Shown here: positions 38,541-49,223 of the stretch, piece after piece
How the letters are laid out: the number at the start of each line of letters is the position of its first letter
Numbering within the stretch: the first letter of the stretch is position 1
Assembly: GCA_022385805.1 (NCBI GenBank)
Contig: MU277732.1
Location: 72,871 to 136,870, forward strand
Source of the DNA: Pilatotrama ljubarskyi
Taxonomy: Eukaryota > Basidiomycota > Agaricomycetes > Polyporales > Polyporaceae
Direction: 5' to 3'
DNA: 64,000 nucleotides
Made by a program: the position numbers and the translations under genes
The notes under the pieces: model-generated
What the model was told of the DNA's origin: nothing
Database searches by the model: none
The model's input: the letters and a program-made list of their open reading frames with translations, nothing else

Positions 38541-39325
38541 TCTTCGTTAAGATTGATGTTTCGTTCTACAGTGTGATACTACGTGCGTGGAGAGGACCCC
38601 TTAGAATTGCATCCAAAAACTGATGAGTGGAGGATCTTGCAAGGCAGGAACGCATGTCAGCGCAGGATCGGCTGGTTGGCGGTGGAGACCCTCGAAGTGT
38701 AAGCATCTCCTGAGTGTGAAACGGTGCGTGATGTCAAGGCATAGTTTATAAGCCGATGAGTGGTGCTACATGGTACATGATGGTAGAAGTACAGCTAAGA
38801 CGAGCGAGAACATCTGGCCGTAGCCATACGACACCGCCAGGAATGACCAAGTACTGCCCGTTGGTGGCGGGCTCGGAAAAGGTGCTTTACATGCATCTTC
38901 GACGCTTTCTCCACAGTGTGCTAGCCGGCGGATGCACGGTGGACAGCTGGGCGATGTCTCCTAGCAGGTGGCCCTTGCATATTCTTGCAGGGCCGCTCCG
39001 GATCGAAGAGTTGACGTTTTCAGCCGGATCTGGGGATTGTCGGGACACTCTACGGCTGGGAAGCACAGTCCACGAGCGTAGCGCATGGACGGGACGACTG
39101 TGGCCGGATGACAACAGAACGTGTCGGTCCGATGGCTCCAAGCCGGCTGGCTTCTTGCCGCGCTCCGGCGGGCTGACATGTCCTCCGAGTGTTTGCGTTG
39201 TGAACGCGGACACAGCCTTGGCCTTGGGGGCGCATATGCGTCATAGTGGTGAGCATCTGGAAGCAAGGCTTCCCGCCTATGCCGCTGGGGGACACGAGAT
39301 TCGCGCGCACGCGTTCACCGTCGGA

Positions 39326-40129
39326 ACTGTGAGAGCCGTCATGAGCATACTGAACAGAAGGGAAGAGTGTTCGACCGAGGGCGTACCTGCTGCATTGCCT
39401 GGCGCATGTGTATAGGGCTTTGGTGAGCTCGATCCTCTGCATGCGGGGTCGGGGAGTAGCCTAGTAGTAGGGTCGCGACGAGGCATCCCTGTGCAGATCA
39501 TGTTCCACGCCGAGCTAGAATGGTCGGATGAGCTTTCCGGGCCACAACGCTCAGTCGGAGAAGGCTGTATTTCGTTCGGCAGTGACCAGAATATGCTCAC
39601 GCGTCTCGCATAGAGACGATGGTGTCGTGTTTGGCCGGATGATGCATGCATTCGCACCGATAACCACAGATGGGTATCCTGCGAGACGTACGCAAGTGAG
39701 TGCAGGAGTCCACTGGTCTGCCCATTGCGCTGCTGCTTACCCGGCGATGTATCTGTTTGGAGCTGTCCCGTAGGCTGGCTGACGCCTTCCGGTTGAATTC
39801 GTGGATCCACGGGTAGGCCTTGACGGACTACGGTACCATCATCCTCGTCGACATGAATGTCGGGCATAGTGTCTGACCCGATGTACCCTAGAGGAGGTAT
39901 CGGCGAACCCATATGCGTTCAGGCGAGCGGAGATGGTTGCCTCTCCGGCTCCTCACCGCTCACCAGTTGATTGCGCATGTTGCGCCTATAGTGAGCGGAG
40001 TATTCAGCGGATGCCCGGAGTTGATTACCCACGCTAGGTTTAGGGCTAACCAAGTCGACATTCGCGGGTGCACTGATCATGCATGGGGACTGTGAGAGCT
40101 CTCGTGAGCATGAGCAGAAGAGCACAGTG
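39326..40129. repeat. Degenerate direct repeat pair
   Basis: A block starting ACTGTGAGAGC at 39326-39369 recurs at 40089-40129 with the same order of GTGAGCAT and CAGAAG words and a few gaps. The two lie 760 bp apart in the same orientation. They could be remnants of an old duplication. Confidence 0.35.
39551..39912 (-). CDS. Small spliced hypothetical protein
   Basis: On the minus strand, 39912-39741 joins 39678-39551 across a 62-nt intron (GTAAGC to CGCAG) in frame, giving 99 aa from MGSPIPPLGYIGSDTMPD to ERNTAFSD. The second part (VVIGANACIIRPNTTPSSL) reads like true protein. No family is recognised, and a further GTGAGC site suggests the end may be spliced onward. It may be one fragment of a larger decayed gene. 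Confidence 0.25.
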
Positions 40130-40648
40130 GGCCAGCTGAGCGCGTACCTGGCGTTGGAAGGACTTGATCATATGTATATGGGGTCAACCCCGCCGGGCAG
40201 TAACCCCAACGTAGGATCGGAGCGAGTCCGTGCACAGCTACGTCTGACATATCACCCAACGGAGCTATGGCGCGAAGACACGGTCTGGGACGAACCGTAT
40301 GGTCTCAAAATCTGTGCTCGTCGCTGCGAGGGTGTGGGCAGTGACGACCCCGATGCTTGTTTGAATCGGAAGCGGGGGACGGGTTCGCGCGGCGCGCGCC
40401 GGAGTGCCACTGCGTAGTCGCAGTCGTTTCCTGCCCTTCGTGGTGCGAAGGTCGGGAAAGCACTCGCGCCGAGGTGAGTCGGTGAACGGCCATCGCGGAG
40501 AACTTCTCTTCCAGAAGTTGGACCGCCGTAGGCCACCATCGGACGCGGGCTGCTGGGCCTTCGGAGGTGATGCACTTGACGAATGGCGAGACTAGGACCT
40601 GCAGAGACTGGAGCGTCGAGGAGTTGGGTGCAAGCGGTAGGTGGTCGG

Positions 40649-40835
40649 TCAGGTCCGAGTCTCCTCCTCGACAACCGCCTTTTTTGCGACGAAGAGCACC
40701 TCAATGGTCTTGGCGAATGCCTCTTCGTCGAGTATTTGGCCGTTCTCGTAGTGGGCGTCCTCGGGCCCTAAACTGGTTACCCACTCGACAGTTAGAGGGC
40801 CGGGTTGTGTCCACTCTCCGTCTTCGGCTTCCAAA
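40649..40835 (-). other. Coding-looking fragment, unknown
   Basis: A minus-strand frame ends with LTVEWVTSLGPEDAHYENGQ and then EEAFAKTIEVLFVAKKAVVE. Its composition is more protein-like than its surroundings. An open piece in another frame just upstream (PEGEVEMEPLLAPEQTLMQ) could be its preceding exon, but no clean junction is found. The family is not recognised. Confidence 0.3.
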
Positions 40836-41378
40836 AGGCTCCACCTCTTGCATGAGAGTCTGCTCGGGTGCAAGCAACGGCTCCATCTCGACTTCGCCTT
40901 CCGGGATGAAAGGCGTGAGCAGAGGGGATGACCGCCGGTGGGTTGCGGCTGGGATGCAGCGGGGCGGAGGAGGCATTGATGAGAGGTTTGTCTGTCAGAG
41001 GGAGAGTGCCGTGAGACACCTCCCCTGAGCGGGGAGGCACGCACCCCTCTCCCGGCAAGTGAGAGAGGAGTGGAGTCCCACTGAGTAGCGACGAAACATG
41101 CCTGCTTATATGCCTCACATGCAAGCCAAACACCGATGTGGTGGCGGGAAAATGTGTTTGTGGCGGTATGCCTGTCAACGGCCATTGTAGCCTCTGGTAC
41201 GCCTCATAAAGTACCGAATCAAGCTCATGCCCCGTGTATCAAACTAGGCGCACGTTGCAGAAGCAAAGCGTACCTTTGACAAGTACTGAGTTGCAAGCGA
41301 TCGCGAGGTCATGAGAGCTTTGAACTCCATGGCGATAGAAAGAAGCAACAACGGACAGTCTACAGGTGAACGCACGTA

Positions 41379-43908
41379 CTATGCGGCCGCAGTTGCCGTC
41401 GACTTTTTGTGTCTTCGTCGTCGCTTCTTCGAGGACGCATCGCCGCCTTCGTGCTGCTCCTCGACCTCCTCCGACTTCCGCTTCCGGCCACCCTTCTCCT
41501 CCCCGCCGTCCTCCCCGCCGTCCTCCCCGCCGTCCTTACCGTAGGTTTCGCCATCCGCGCCGGACAGGATAGCGGCAGCCTTCTCGCGCATGCGCTCCTT
41601 CTTTCCCTTCCGCTTCTTCTTCTCCTGAGCGGCCTTGACAGCTTCGATGCTCCCGGTCACACCACGCTCCTTAAGTTTCGTCTTTAGCTCCTTGAGACGC
41701 GCAGTACGCTTCGCATCCCAGTTGCGGCCCTTGCCCTCCTTCCGGTACGGCGCGATCTTTTTGATGCCCATGTATGAGTTGAGCTCGGCGTCGGTGGCCA
41801 TGAGGATTTCCGCAGGAGTGAGCCCGAAGTTTTGGGGCTCGACCTTCGTGTACTTGAATCGCGTGGGCATGCCGGCGACCTACAGAGAAGCAAGACGTGA
41901 GTGCAAGATAGATGCTAGTGGGGCACGACGTACCATATCGTTGAAGTCGAGGCCATAAAGCTCGTCCATGTACTCCTCCACCTTCCGCTTGCGCATCTCC
42001 TCCGTCCCATCCCACTCCTCTTCGTCCGCAGGCGGGCGCTCCACCTCCGCGTCCATCTCGTCGATATCAACGCCGCCCTCATCCATCTCGTCCTCGTCCT
42101 TCTGCTTTTTCTTCTTTTTCTTCTTCTTCTTGGACGTGCTGTCCTCCTCGTCTTCCGGGGGAACGATGTCGCGGATATCGATATCATCGTCCCAATGCGG
42201 CTTTTCCTCGTCAACCTCGTCACCCTCCTCCACGGCATCGTTCGCATAGATCTTTGCCATCTGTTCGTCATGCTTCGCCGGGTCCCACTCGCCCTCCAGG
42301 TCTAGCTCTTGCAGCGCTGTAGTGGATCCGTCAGCACGGTCCTGTCGGAAGGTCAAGTGGTCAACGACGAACCTTCGGTCTCCTCCAGCTTCTTGCCACC
42401 CTCCGCACTGATGCGCTCGAGCTTCGCGCGTAACTCCTTGAGCTTGAGCGCCTTCAGCCGTTTCACCTCTTCCTTCTTCTTAAGCAGCTCCTCCTCCTTG
42501 CGCGCCTTTTTCTTCTCACGCGCTTCCTTACGAGCCGTGTCCGGCCGCCGGACGAGCTCCGGCAGAGTACGCGGATACCGAGCGATTTGAGCAGCGCCCC
42601 TGAAGATAGGAGCATGTCAGAGCGCCGAGCGCGAGTCATCAGAAAGGAGACTTACGGTTCCTCGAAACGGAAGTTGTACGAGCTCTCGAAGCGTTCCGCA
42701 ACCTCGTCGAACTCGTCCTCATCCAGAGACGCATTGTGACCTGCCTCGGACCTCTCACCGTCGTCCGACTCCGCCTCTGATGTCTCGCCTTCGGACTCTG
42801 AGTCAGCCTCGGACTTGCCCTTCCCTTTCTTCGACCCGGTGATCTCCTTGTATGTAGGGAGACGGCGCGCGGACTTGTCGATCCATCCGCGGTTGAGGAT
42901 GTAGCTGCATGCCGTCAGTCGAGTGTGTATATTTGAGGCGGCCGTAAAGACTCACTTCATCAGGAACTCCTGGTCTTCCTCCTGCTTGCTCTTCGCAGGC
43001 TTCTTCTCCTTCTTGCTCTTCTTCTTGGTCAGACCAGCATTCTCCTCCTCGTCTGCCCCGTCGAGGATCCCAGCGGTGTCTTCATCGACAGTGACCAGCC
43101 TATTGAGGTCTTCACCGACCTCCCGCTGCAGGAACGCGCGGTATTCTTCCTCCTCCTTCTCTATCTCGTCTTTCGTCTTCTCTCGTGGCACCAAAAAGTC
43201 CTCCTCCTCCTCAACATCATCCTTCGCGTCCACGGCAGTATGGAAGGCAGTAATGGTCTCTTGCCTTAGCTCTTGCTGCTCCTCGAGGTGCGTAAGGGGT
43301 CGGGGTGAGGGCGAGCGGGACCTTGCATCCTCCAGGGCCGACGCAAGGGCATGTTGCCGGATAGTAAGGGGTTTTGACTGATTCGAATACGTTATTCGAT
43401 GATCTTGGAGACCGTTTGCAGTAGTTGTGCAAGGGTAGTTGTGATACGTACCTTGTCCTTCTCGCTCCGCTTCGAGAGCTGGATGTCTCTCGTCCGCTGC
43501 TTCTCCTCTATGGCATATGGGCTCAGCGACCAGTTTGGCGGGTACAAACCACATGCATGCCTTCAAAGATGTCTTTCCCGCTCTCGTAAATAGCGGGGTC
43601 TCTCCGCTTGATGCGCGCAAGGGTGCGGAGGATGGCTGCGTCCACGGCCGGAGTGAGTTCCTCGCCGTCCTCGTCTTCAGATTCGGCCTCTTCCGAGTCC
43701 TCCTCGTCCTCTTCATTTTCGTCGACGTCCGAGCCGTACTTTTCCTTGACTAGAAGCCGAGGTCAGAACCTAACTATACACACAATGTTCGACGCCGCTC
43801 ACGCTTCGCTAATTCCTCCCGTTCCTTTTTGTATTCGAATGCCTTCGCATAATGCTCATTGATCGTGAGCGTGTGGATGTCCTCGACGTCCGAATCGTCG
43901 GAAAACAT
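41379..43908 (-). CDS. KRI1: KRI1-like ribosome biogenesis factor
   Basis: Eight minus-strand exons: 43908-43803, 43749-43561, 43507-43452, 43377-42956, 42904-42656, 42599-42373, 42316-41934, 41879-41379; 710 aa. Kri1 binds the small-subunit factor Krr1 in the nucleolus and is needed for 40S assembly. Family blocks seen: MFSDDSDVEDIHTLTINEHY at the start, FLMNYILNRGWIDKSARRL, FRFEEPGAAQIARYPRTLPE, ALQELDLEGEWDPAKHDEQM, and the Kri1 C-terminal domain (PTRFKYTKVEPQNFGLTPAE, about residue 548). A nine-lysine run (about residue 478) and an acidic middle region are typical. Intron 2 (43508-43560) seems to start with GC. The C-terminal tail has a small GGED repeat. Confidence 0.92.
41512..41540 (-). 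repeat. Short tandem repeat in the KRI1 tail
   Basis: A 12-bp unit (TCCTCCCCGCCG on the plus strand) occurs nearly three times and encodes repeated Gly-Gly-Glu-Asp in the KRI1 C-terminus. Its length is likely to vary between strains without shifting the frame. Confidence 0.6.
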
Positions 43909-44069
43909 TTTCGCAAGGGGAAGAGGATGGAGGAGAGGAACGAAGCACCCAGTCTCTGCGGCGCCGGCCCGAAGACTACAGTATTGAATCAGCGACATGC
44001 ATACATGCAGTCTGATTCACTGCACGCGGGACAATTTTTGGTATACAGAATACGGCCCAGCTTTCTGTT

Positions 44070-44141
44070 GCCCCTATAGCTCAGTAGTAGAGCGCGCCAC
44101 TCGTAATGGTGAGGTCGGTTGTTCAATCCAGCCTGGGGGCA
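44070..44141 (+). tRNA. tRNA-Thr (anticodon CGU)
   Basis: A 72-nt cloverleaf on the plus strand: acceptor GCCCCTA/TGGGGGC with discriminator A, D stem GCTC/GAGC, anticodon stem CGCCA/TGGTG with loop CTCGTAA, and T stem GGTTG/CAGCC. There is no intron. A T5 run at 44176-44180 can end Pol III transcription. It lies 161 bp upstream of the divergently read KRI1 start. Confidence 0.92.
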
Positions 44142-44446
44142 TTGCACGCTCCTAGACATCTTGTTTGTATACCAATTTTTCCTGTTTTTGGGAGCTGGAT
44201 ATTGTGCGGTACAGTACTACTTCCAGTATATATGTCCCAACATGCTTTGGAACCTGCGAATTCAGCACGAATGCCTGGCGAGGGGCTGTTGCTTGACGCA
44301 TCGGACTGGTGTGTCACACGTGCGCGTGACTTGGAGTCACAACTCCATGTTCGGTGCGCCTGGTCCGGCGCGACTTGACCTGAGCCACAGCCAACCTCGA
44401 CTACTTCGCACTTCGAGCTATCACCCCTCTCTCCAAATCATACGCG

Positions 44447-47119
44447 ATGCGGACACGGCGCAGGCCTGTGCTACAAGATAAGACCCCAGTGAACACCCCG
44501 CAGAAACCCAAGGCTGCTCGCGCATCCGCCAAGACCCAACTTGTCCCTGTCGTCGAAATTAAGGCTAAAGTCCATCACGCGGGGAAGGGCAAGTCGAGAG
44601 ACGATGATCGCAAGTCGATGAATGTCGACGTGCATTCTGGTGCGTGCTACAGCCCAGTCGCAGCATGTTCATCTCACGAACGGGACGGCGCGACAGAGGG
44701 CCCGCAGAGAGGCCAACAGCCACCAGAGGGGCGACATGCAGCAACACAGGAACCGCCGACGCCTGTACAGAAACCCGTCGCGCGCGCAACCGCTAGAGCA
44801 AGGCGAGGAAGAGGACGAACGGCGGGGACAGGCGCGAGGAAGGAGAATTCTCATCGTATGTCCATTGCCGTCGTCCGTTCCACCGAGCTCGTCCAATCGT
44901 CCACCATCGTCCCAGAAGTCCTCGCGCATACGGACGCGCTTCATGCAAACGATGATACTTCGCAACAATCTAACATAGAAGCCCGCGCGCATCCACCCAA
45001 TCAGGTGCTCCCTCGCAGTCCCTCCCCAAATCCCGAGGCGAATGAGAACGCGCCTCAACCACTCCCAGAGAACAGCGCCCCCTTGCGGCATATCTCCACC
45101 CCGGAGTCTCCCACTGCTGGTCGCCAGCCGCCGCTCGCGCGAAAGCGCAAACCGCTCCAGCCAGCCTCCGTGCCAGAACCTCAACGATACAACACGCCGG
45201 ATACGATCCCAGTCGCTGAGGACGATAGCTCTCACTCCGATGCGATTAGAGCGATATTCGATACTCCTTCGCCGGCACGTATCATACGTGCACCAATTCC
45301 GGTACAGTCAACACCTCTTGGTGGTCGGCTGGAGAAGTACTCTTCGCCCCTCCGTCCTGTGCCGGCCCGAGGTCGACATGAGAGCAGCATCCGACGATGG
45401 AATCACGGTGTCTCTCGCGCCTACTCTCCTCTCCCACCGTCATCACCCCCGCCCCCATCTCCTCCTACCCAAGAGCCTGTTGCGGGACCCTCTCGTCTTC
45501 GTTCTCAACTTCAACCTCCACCTGGACCCCGGTCGGAAAATGAGTTCGACGACAACATGGAGAACGAGGCACCTCATGTCCCTGTGTATGTTTCACGAGA
45601 GCATGATAGCGATGACGACCCGTTCGGTCTTCTCGCAGCCGAGCGCAAGGTGAAGGCTTTGCGGCAGCGCCGTGCAATGGCGGAGTCCTCTCGAGCACCA
45701 GGTATGCCTCGCGCACCGCTTGGAACGCTTGCTGTAGACGAAGTGCCGTCCTCCGACGTCCCTATTCCTGACCATTTGCCGACCCCCCTGCCTTCTGACG
45801 ATGATCATAATATCGACGACCTCTACCTCGACATTGACCCGGTCCGCCCCGGAATTCCTCGCCTCGAGCGTGTCGATGATGAACATGAGGAAGCAGCGGT
45901 CGAAGAGGAGGAAGATGACGGAGATAAGGAGAACGTCCCAACCGCCGACTATGACCTCGACGAGGACAAGGAGAACCTCCGGCCTCCGCATCTCGCGCGG
46001 CGAGACGACGGCAGCGATGACTCCGCGGCACTCGACCTTCCCCTGGAGAACGACGAAGACGCGGAGAACGCTCCCCCCACCCCTGAGGAATCGAACGACG
46101 AGAACCTGCCCATCCCTCCTCTGCTCGCCGCCTCCGCAAAGAAAATCGGCGTCGCGGAGCTGTTCGAGCCGTCCTCGTCCTCGGCAAGCCCGACCCACGC
46201 GCTGCGCACTCCCCACAAGCACCGCAGCGCGCACAAACGCACGCCCCTGCCGACCCCCCACTTCTCGGATACGGTCTTCTCTGACTCGCCGCTCACCGCC
46301 AAGTCCATTGGCAGGCGCGACTCGTCGCCCTCCCCCATCAAGCCCATCTCCGTCGCCCCTCGCCCACGACCGACGGCTGGGCCGTCTGGGGTGCGCCAGC
46401 CGTTCGCTCCGCTCGAGATGGAGGTGGACGAGCCTACACCAGAACCTTCCCCGAAGCCTGTAGCTGGCCGAAAACGCACGCGTGCACAGGCGGAGCAGAG
46501 CGAAGGAGACGACTCCTCGGATCCCCGCGCGGCAGTGCGTAGACTGGAGAGCCTCCTCCCGAAACGCTCCAAGGCACGCACAGCGTCGTCGACGGCGCGT
46601 GGTCGTGGTCAGGAAACGGCTAGGGCAACTGGACGCGGCCAGGGAAGGGTAAGGGGGCGAGGACGCGGACGCGGAGCTACCGCTGCTGCAAAGGAGAAGG
46701 GTAGGGCGGTCCCCGTGGAAGAGGACGGGTCGGAAAGCGACGTGGAGAACAGCGACGTGTCATCTTCGCCGCCCAAGGCGAAGAAGGCGAAGACGACGCG
46801 TGGAACGGGTAGTGGTCGTGGGGCGAGCACCAGTAGGGGCAGAGCCCGAGGCAGGTCCGTCGCGCCAACCAGTACGAGTGGCCGTCCGACGAGCAAGCGC
46901 GGCCGGTCGACTTCCAAAGGGAAGGGCAAAGAACGTGCGGAAGAGGTCGACCCTGGGGAGGACGAGGTGCGTGGTATCGCTTGCGATGGTCAGGAAAGAG
47001 CCTGTCTGACGGATCCGGATGGTGCACAGGAAAGGGCGAGGAAGCGCCAAGAGCGCATCGAGTACTTCCGGAAGTTGCAAGAGTACAGCATCGAGAAGGA
47101 GGACGTCTACGTGATATAA
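44447..47119 (+). CDS. Large disordered nuclear protein with KEN boxes
   Basis: Read as one exon it has 890 aa, rich in Pro, Ser, Glu and Arg, with no folded domain recognised. Three KEN motifs lie at residues 132-134 (ARKENS), 494-496 (DKENVP) and 508-510 (DKENLR), the signal by which the anaphase-promoting complex marks proteins for destruction. A conserved-looking block DDPFGLLAAERKVKALRQRR sits near residue 388, Arg-Gly repeats with AT-hook character near 720-760, and a short motif (IEYFRKLQEYSIEKEDVYVI) closes the protein. An in-frame 63-nt segment, 46967-47029, has GTGCGT, CTGAC and CACAG signals and is probably an intron, leaving 869 aa. The features suggest a cell-cycle-regulated chromatin protein; the family is not identified. 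Confidence 0.75.
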   Translation: MRTRRRPVLQDKTPVNTPQKPKAARASAKTQLVPVVEIKAKVHHAGKGKSRDDDRKSMNVDVHSGACYSPVAACSSHERDGATEGPQRGQQPPEGRHAATQEPPTPVQKPVARATARARRGRGRTAGTGARKENSHRMSIAVVRSTELVQSSTIVPEVLAHTDALHANDDTSQQSNIEARAHPPNQVLPRSPSPNPEANENAPQPLPENSAPLRHISTPESPTAGRQPPLARKRKPLQPASVPEPQRYNTPDTIPVAEDDSSHSDAIRAIFDTPSPARIIRAPIPVQSTPLGGRLEKYSSPLRPVPARGRHESSIRRWNHGVSRAYSPLPPSSPPPPSPPTQEPVAGPSRLRSQLQPPPGPRSENEFDDNMENEAPHVPVYVSREHDSDDDPFGLLAAERKVKALRQRRAMAESSRAPGMPRAPLGTLAVDEVPSSDVPIPDHLPTPLPSDDDHNIDDLYLDIDPVRPGIPRLERVDDEHEEAAVEEEEDDGDKENVPTADYDLDEDKENLRPPHLARRDDGSDDSAALDLPLENDEDAENAPPTPEESNDENLPIPPLLAASAKKIGVAELFEPSSSSASPTHALRTPHKHRSAHKRTPLPTPHFSDTVFSDSPLTAKSIGRRDSSPSPIKPISVAPRPRPTAGPSGVRQPFAPLEMEVDEPTPEPSPKPVAGRKRTRAQAEQSEGDDSSDPRAAVRRLESLLPKRSKARTASSTARGRGQETARATGRGQGRVRGRGRGRGATAAAKEKGRAVPVEEDGSESDVENSDVSSSPPKAKKAKTTRGTGSGRGASTSRGRARGRSVAPTSTSGRPTSKRGRSTSKGKGKERAEEVDPGEDEVRGIACDGQERACLTDPDGAQERARKRQERIEYFRKLQEYSIEKEDVYVI

Positions 47120-47609
47120 TCTCCGTTTGTTTGGTTTTCTCTCTGTAGTGTGCCGTCGCTCTCTCGTTTGCCAGTGCTTTCACGCTCTATCGTAGATTAT
47201 GACTTCCCGCATGGACGGTACCCTAACCATATTTGTACAACAGTGTACATACGTTCTTTCTGTTGGCCCTTCTATCCTACGGTGCGCTTTGACTGGTACC
47301 CGGCTTAGTGTAGGACCCGGGTGCCTTGTATGGGCAGATTGGTTATGACCTGTGTATCTGTATATGTTTCTATGTTCGCAATCAATCACGTATGAACCTA
47401 GGTCTGCTCTCCTTTGTCGAGGCTCCTCGATACGGTGAGTGCAGTCTGCAGGGCGGCGTCCTTCATTACTGTCAGCGGCTATCTTGTTCGAACACTGTCT
47501 GCAGTGGAGATGTACCATTCCTGTGCCATCCAAAAATGTGAGACCGCCACACAGAGGACACAAAGAAAGGTCGTACAAGCGGCCACTCGGCCAATGTGCT
47601 CGCCCTTCT
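47120..47609. other. 3' flank of the KEN-box gene
   Basis: This holds the likely 3' UTR of the plus-strand gene and the end of the relic beyond. No feature of its own is seen. Confidence 0.4.
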
Positions 47610-47910
47610 CTACTCTGCGCCGAAGACCAAGACGCGAAGCTCGATCGACTGGCGGTGCGGGGCATCCTTCGGGCCGTGAACGCGGAATGCGGAATGCGGG
47701 GCCAACCGCGCCTCGCCCGTCTCCGAGTCGTAGCACTTGATCAGCGTGACCTCGTCCGGGGTCTGCTTTGACAAGTAGTACCAGGCATGGTCCGGATTGT
47801 AGCGAACGCCGAACGTGCGACCCTCCGCATAGGGACGAGGTCGCGCCCGGAGGAAGGGTCGGCCACGGCCATATTCGCCAACCGCAACGCTGCCTGGTGA
47901 CGGTCAAGTG
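47610..47910 (-). pseudogene. Relic of a CmcJ/AsaB-like oxygenase gene
   Basis: The minus-strand frame 47873-47610 encodes the C-terminal signature of the fungal CmcJ/NvfI/AsaB family: FGVRYNPDHAWYYLSKQTPD, then EVTLIKCYDS, APHSAFRVHGPKDAPHRQSI and ELRVLVF before a stop. Just upstream, ANMAVADPSSGRDLVPMR lies in another frame and would normally join it through a few missing residues, so a deletion has broken the gene. The N-terminal half with the metal-binding region is not found. Family members act as hydroxylases or desaturases in secondary metabolism. Confidence 0.7.
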
Positions 47911-49223
47911 TCTGACCAGTGTCCGTGCGCGCCGTGCAAGCAGTGGGTCCCATGTTGCTAATCATGCATCATGCTTTAATACACGTCCAGCCGCGAGCAT
48001 GAGAGGAGGCTGCGCGTCAGGCCAAGCCTGCTCAGCCTCTGAGCCACCAGCGAAGAACTGACTGAACGCCACAGACCTAGTTCCCAATGCGGGACAGCAC
48101 TGATAATATGGCTCGCATCCTCCTGACTTCGACCTCTCACCGGTGTGGCCTGCGCCGTGCAGATAGTTCAGTGAAGGGTAAGTAATCATTGCGTGATGCC
48201 AGTAAAGCAGCACTTACCACCACCCCGCGACGTGATGTGTGATACCAGGCTACAGCGCGTCCACGTACGCGAAGTCCCTCGTCGCAATCCGTCGCAATAC
48301 TGCCTAGTGTGCGAACATTCTCACAAGAAACTGGTTAGCATCTGCAGGCCAATACGCCGGATCGCCGATGGAGGAGCAAAAGTGCGACTCCTTGGAATCC
48401 GATCTCGGGATTTCAGGGTCAGATGCCGAACACACTACGTTCCCGAACGTAACGTTTTCCGTACCGGAGGCGCAAGGGTATGTCTGACAAGATGATGTCT
48501 CCTTGTCTCCTTCAAGTTGTGGGATGGAAATCATAGACTATAAGCCTCTTATGTCTGAAAGGCATGGCGTGGCTCGCGCCCAGCGCTGCGATCAGCACTC
48601 CCCGACGGATGCCTCTAGTGGCCCGGAGACATGCTCGTTCGAGTCGATATGGCGGGTTAGAATGCTACGAATTCCCCGCTCGGCGAGATCTGGGCTGACT
48701 GAGCGCACTTGAACCCGCCTTCTTGACTCTGATAAAGGTCGACATTCCACCGAGTGGACTCCATGGGCGTGAAGCCCATCAGTTTTACTGTTCGCGAGCG
48801 TTCCAGCCAGCGATTGTGAACACTACTTACTACTAGCACCGAGCGAGCAGTCGCTTCGTGACATATACAAAAGTCTCTCTTCCAAGCTCATCTAAACTCA
48901 AGCTCGGCTGGGCTGTTCGACAGAGAGGTGAAAGAGGACAGAAGGGATCGATATCCGGCCCATGCGGCGTAGAAGTGGAGTCCAAATGTCGCCACGATAC
49001 GTTCTCTGCGCATATGGCGAACTAAGCTTATGCATGTTGCCTTGAGGTCTGGAGAATATCACTGCCTTGCCAGACCGAGCAGATTGGCGTCTGGAAGTGC
49101 AGGCCTCCCAATGCTTGTGTCGCACCCTCCCAATCTGGACAGTGCATGCATACATTCTAGCTGTACAACTGTAGCACAGTCAGACCGGACAGGTTATTCG
49201 TGGAGATGCAACTAACCTGTGCA
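47911..49223. other. Debris upstream of the oxygenase relic
   Basis: Short minus-strand frames, for example around 48.3-48.5 and 48.66-48.84 kb, could derive from the lost N-terminal part, but none carries a clear motif. Nothing else is seen. Confidence 0.35.

Larger units (their letters stand above)
38541..41378. other. Gene-poor stretch between panB and KRI1
   Basis: No certain gene. It holds a spliced minus-strand ORF (39551-39912), a direct repeat (39326 and 40089) and a coding-looking minus-strand piece (40649-40835), each listed separately. Decayed genes or a decayed repeat are the likely content. Confidence 0.4.

Noticed and set aside
43508..43560. Alternative GT donors for KRI1 intron 2 (GTGGTT or GTTTGT)
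   Set aside because: They need a different acceptor and add residues not expected between KDIFE and EKQRT; the GC donor gives a 53-nt intron and the best family match. Kept as a fallback only.
44856..44915. Possible 60-nt in-frame intron (GTATGT to CCCAG) in the KEN-box gene
   Set aside because: No clear branch site; the signal is weaker than the one at 46967.
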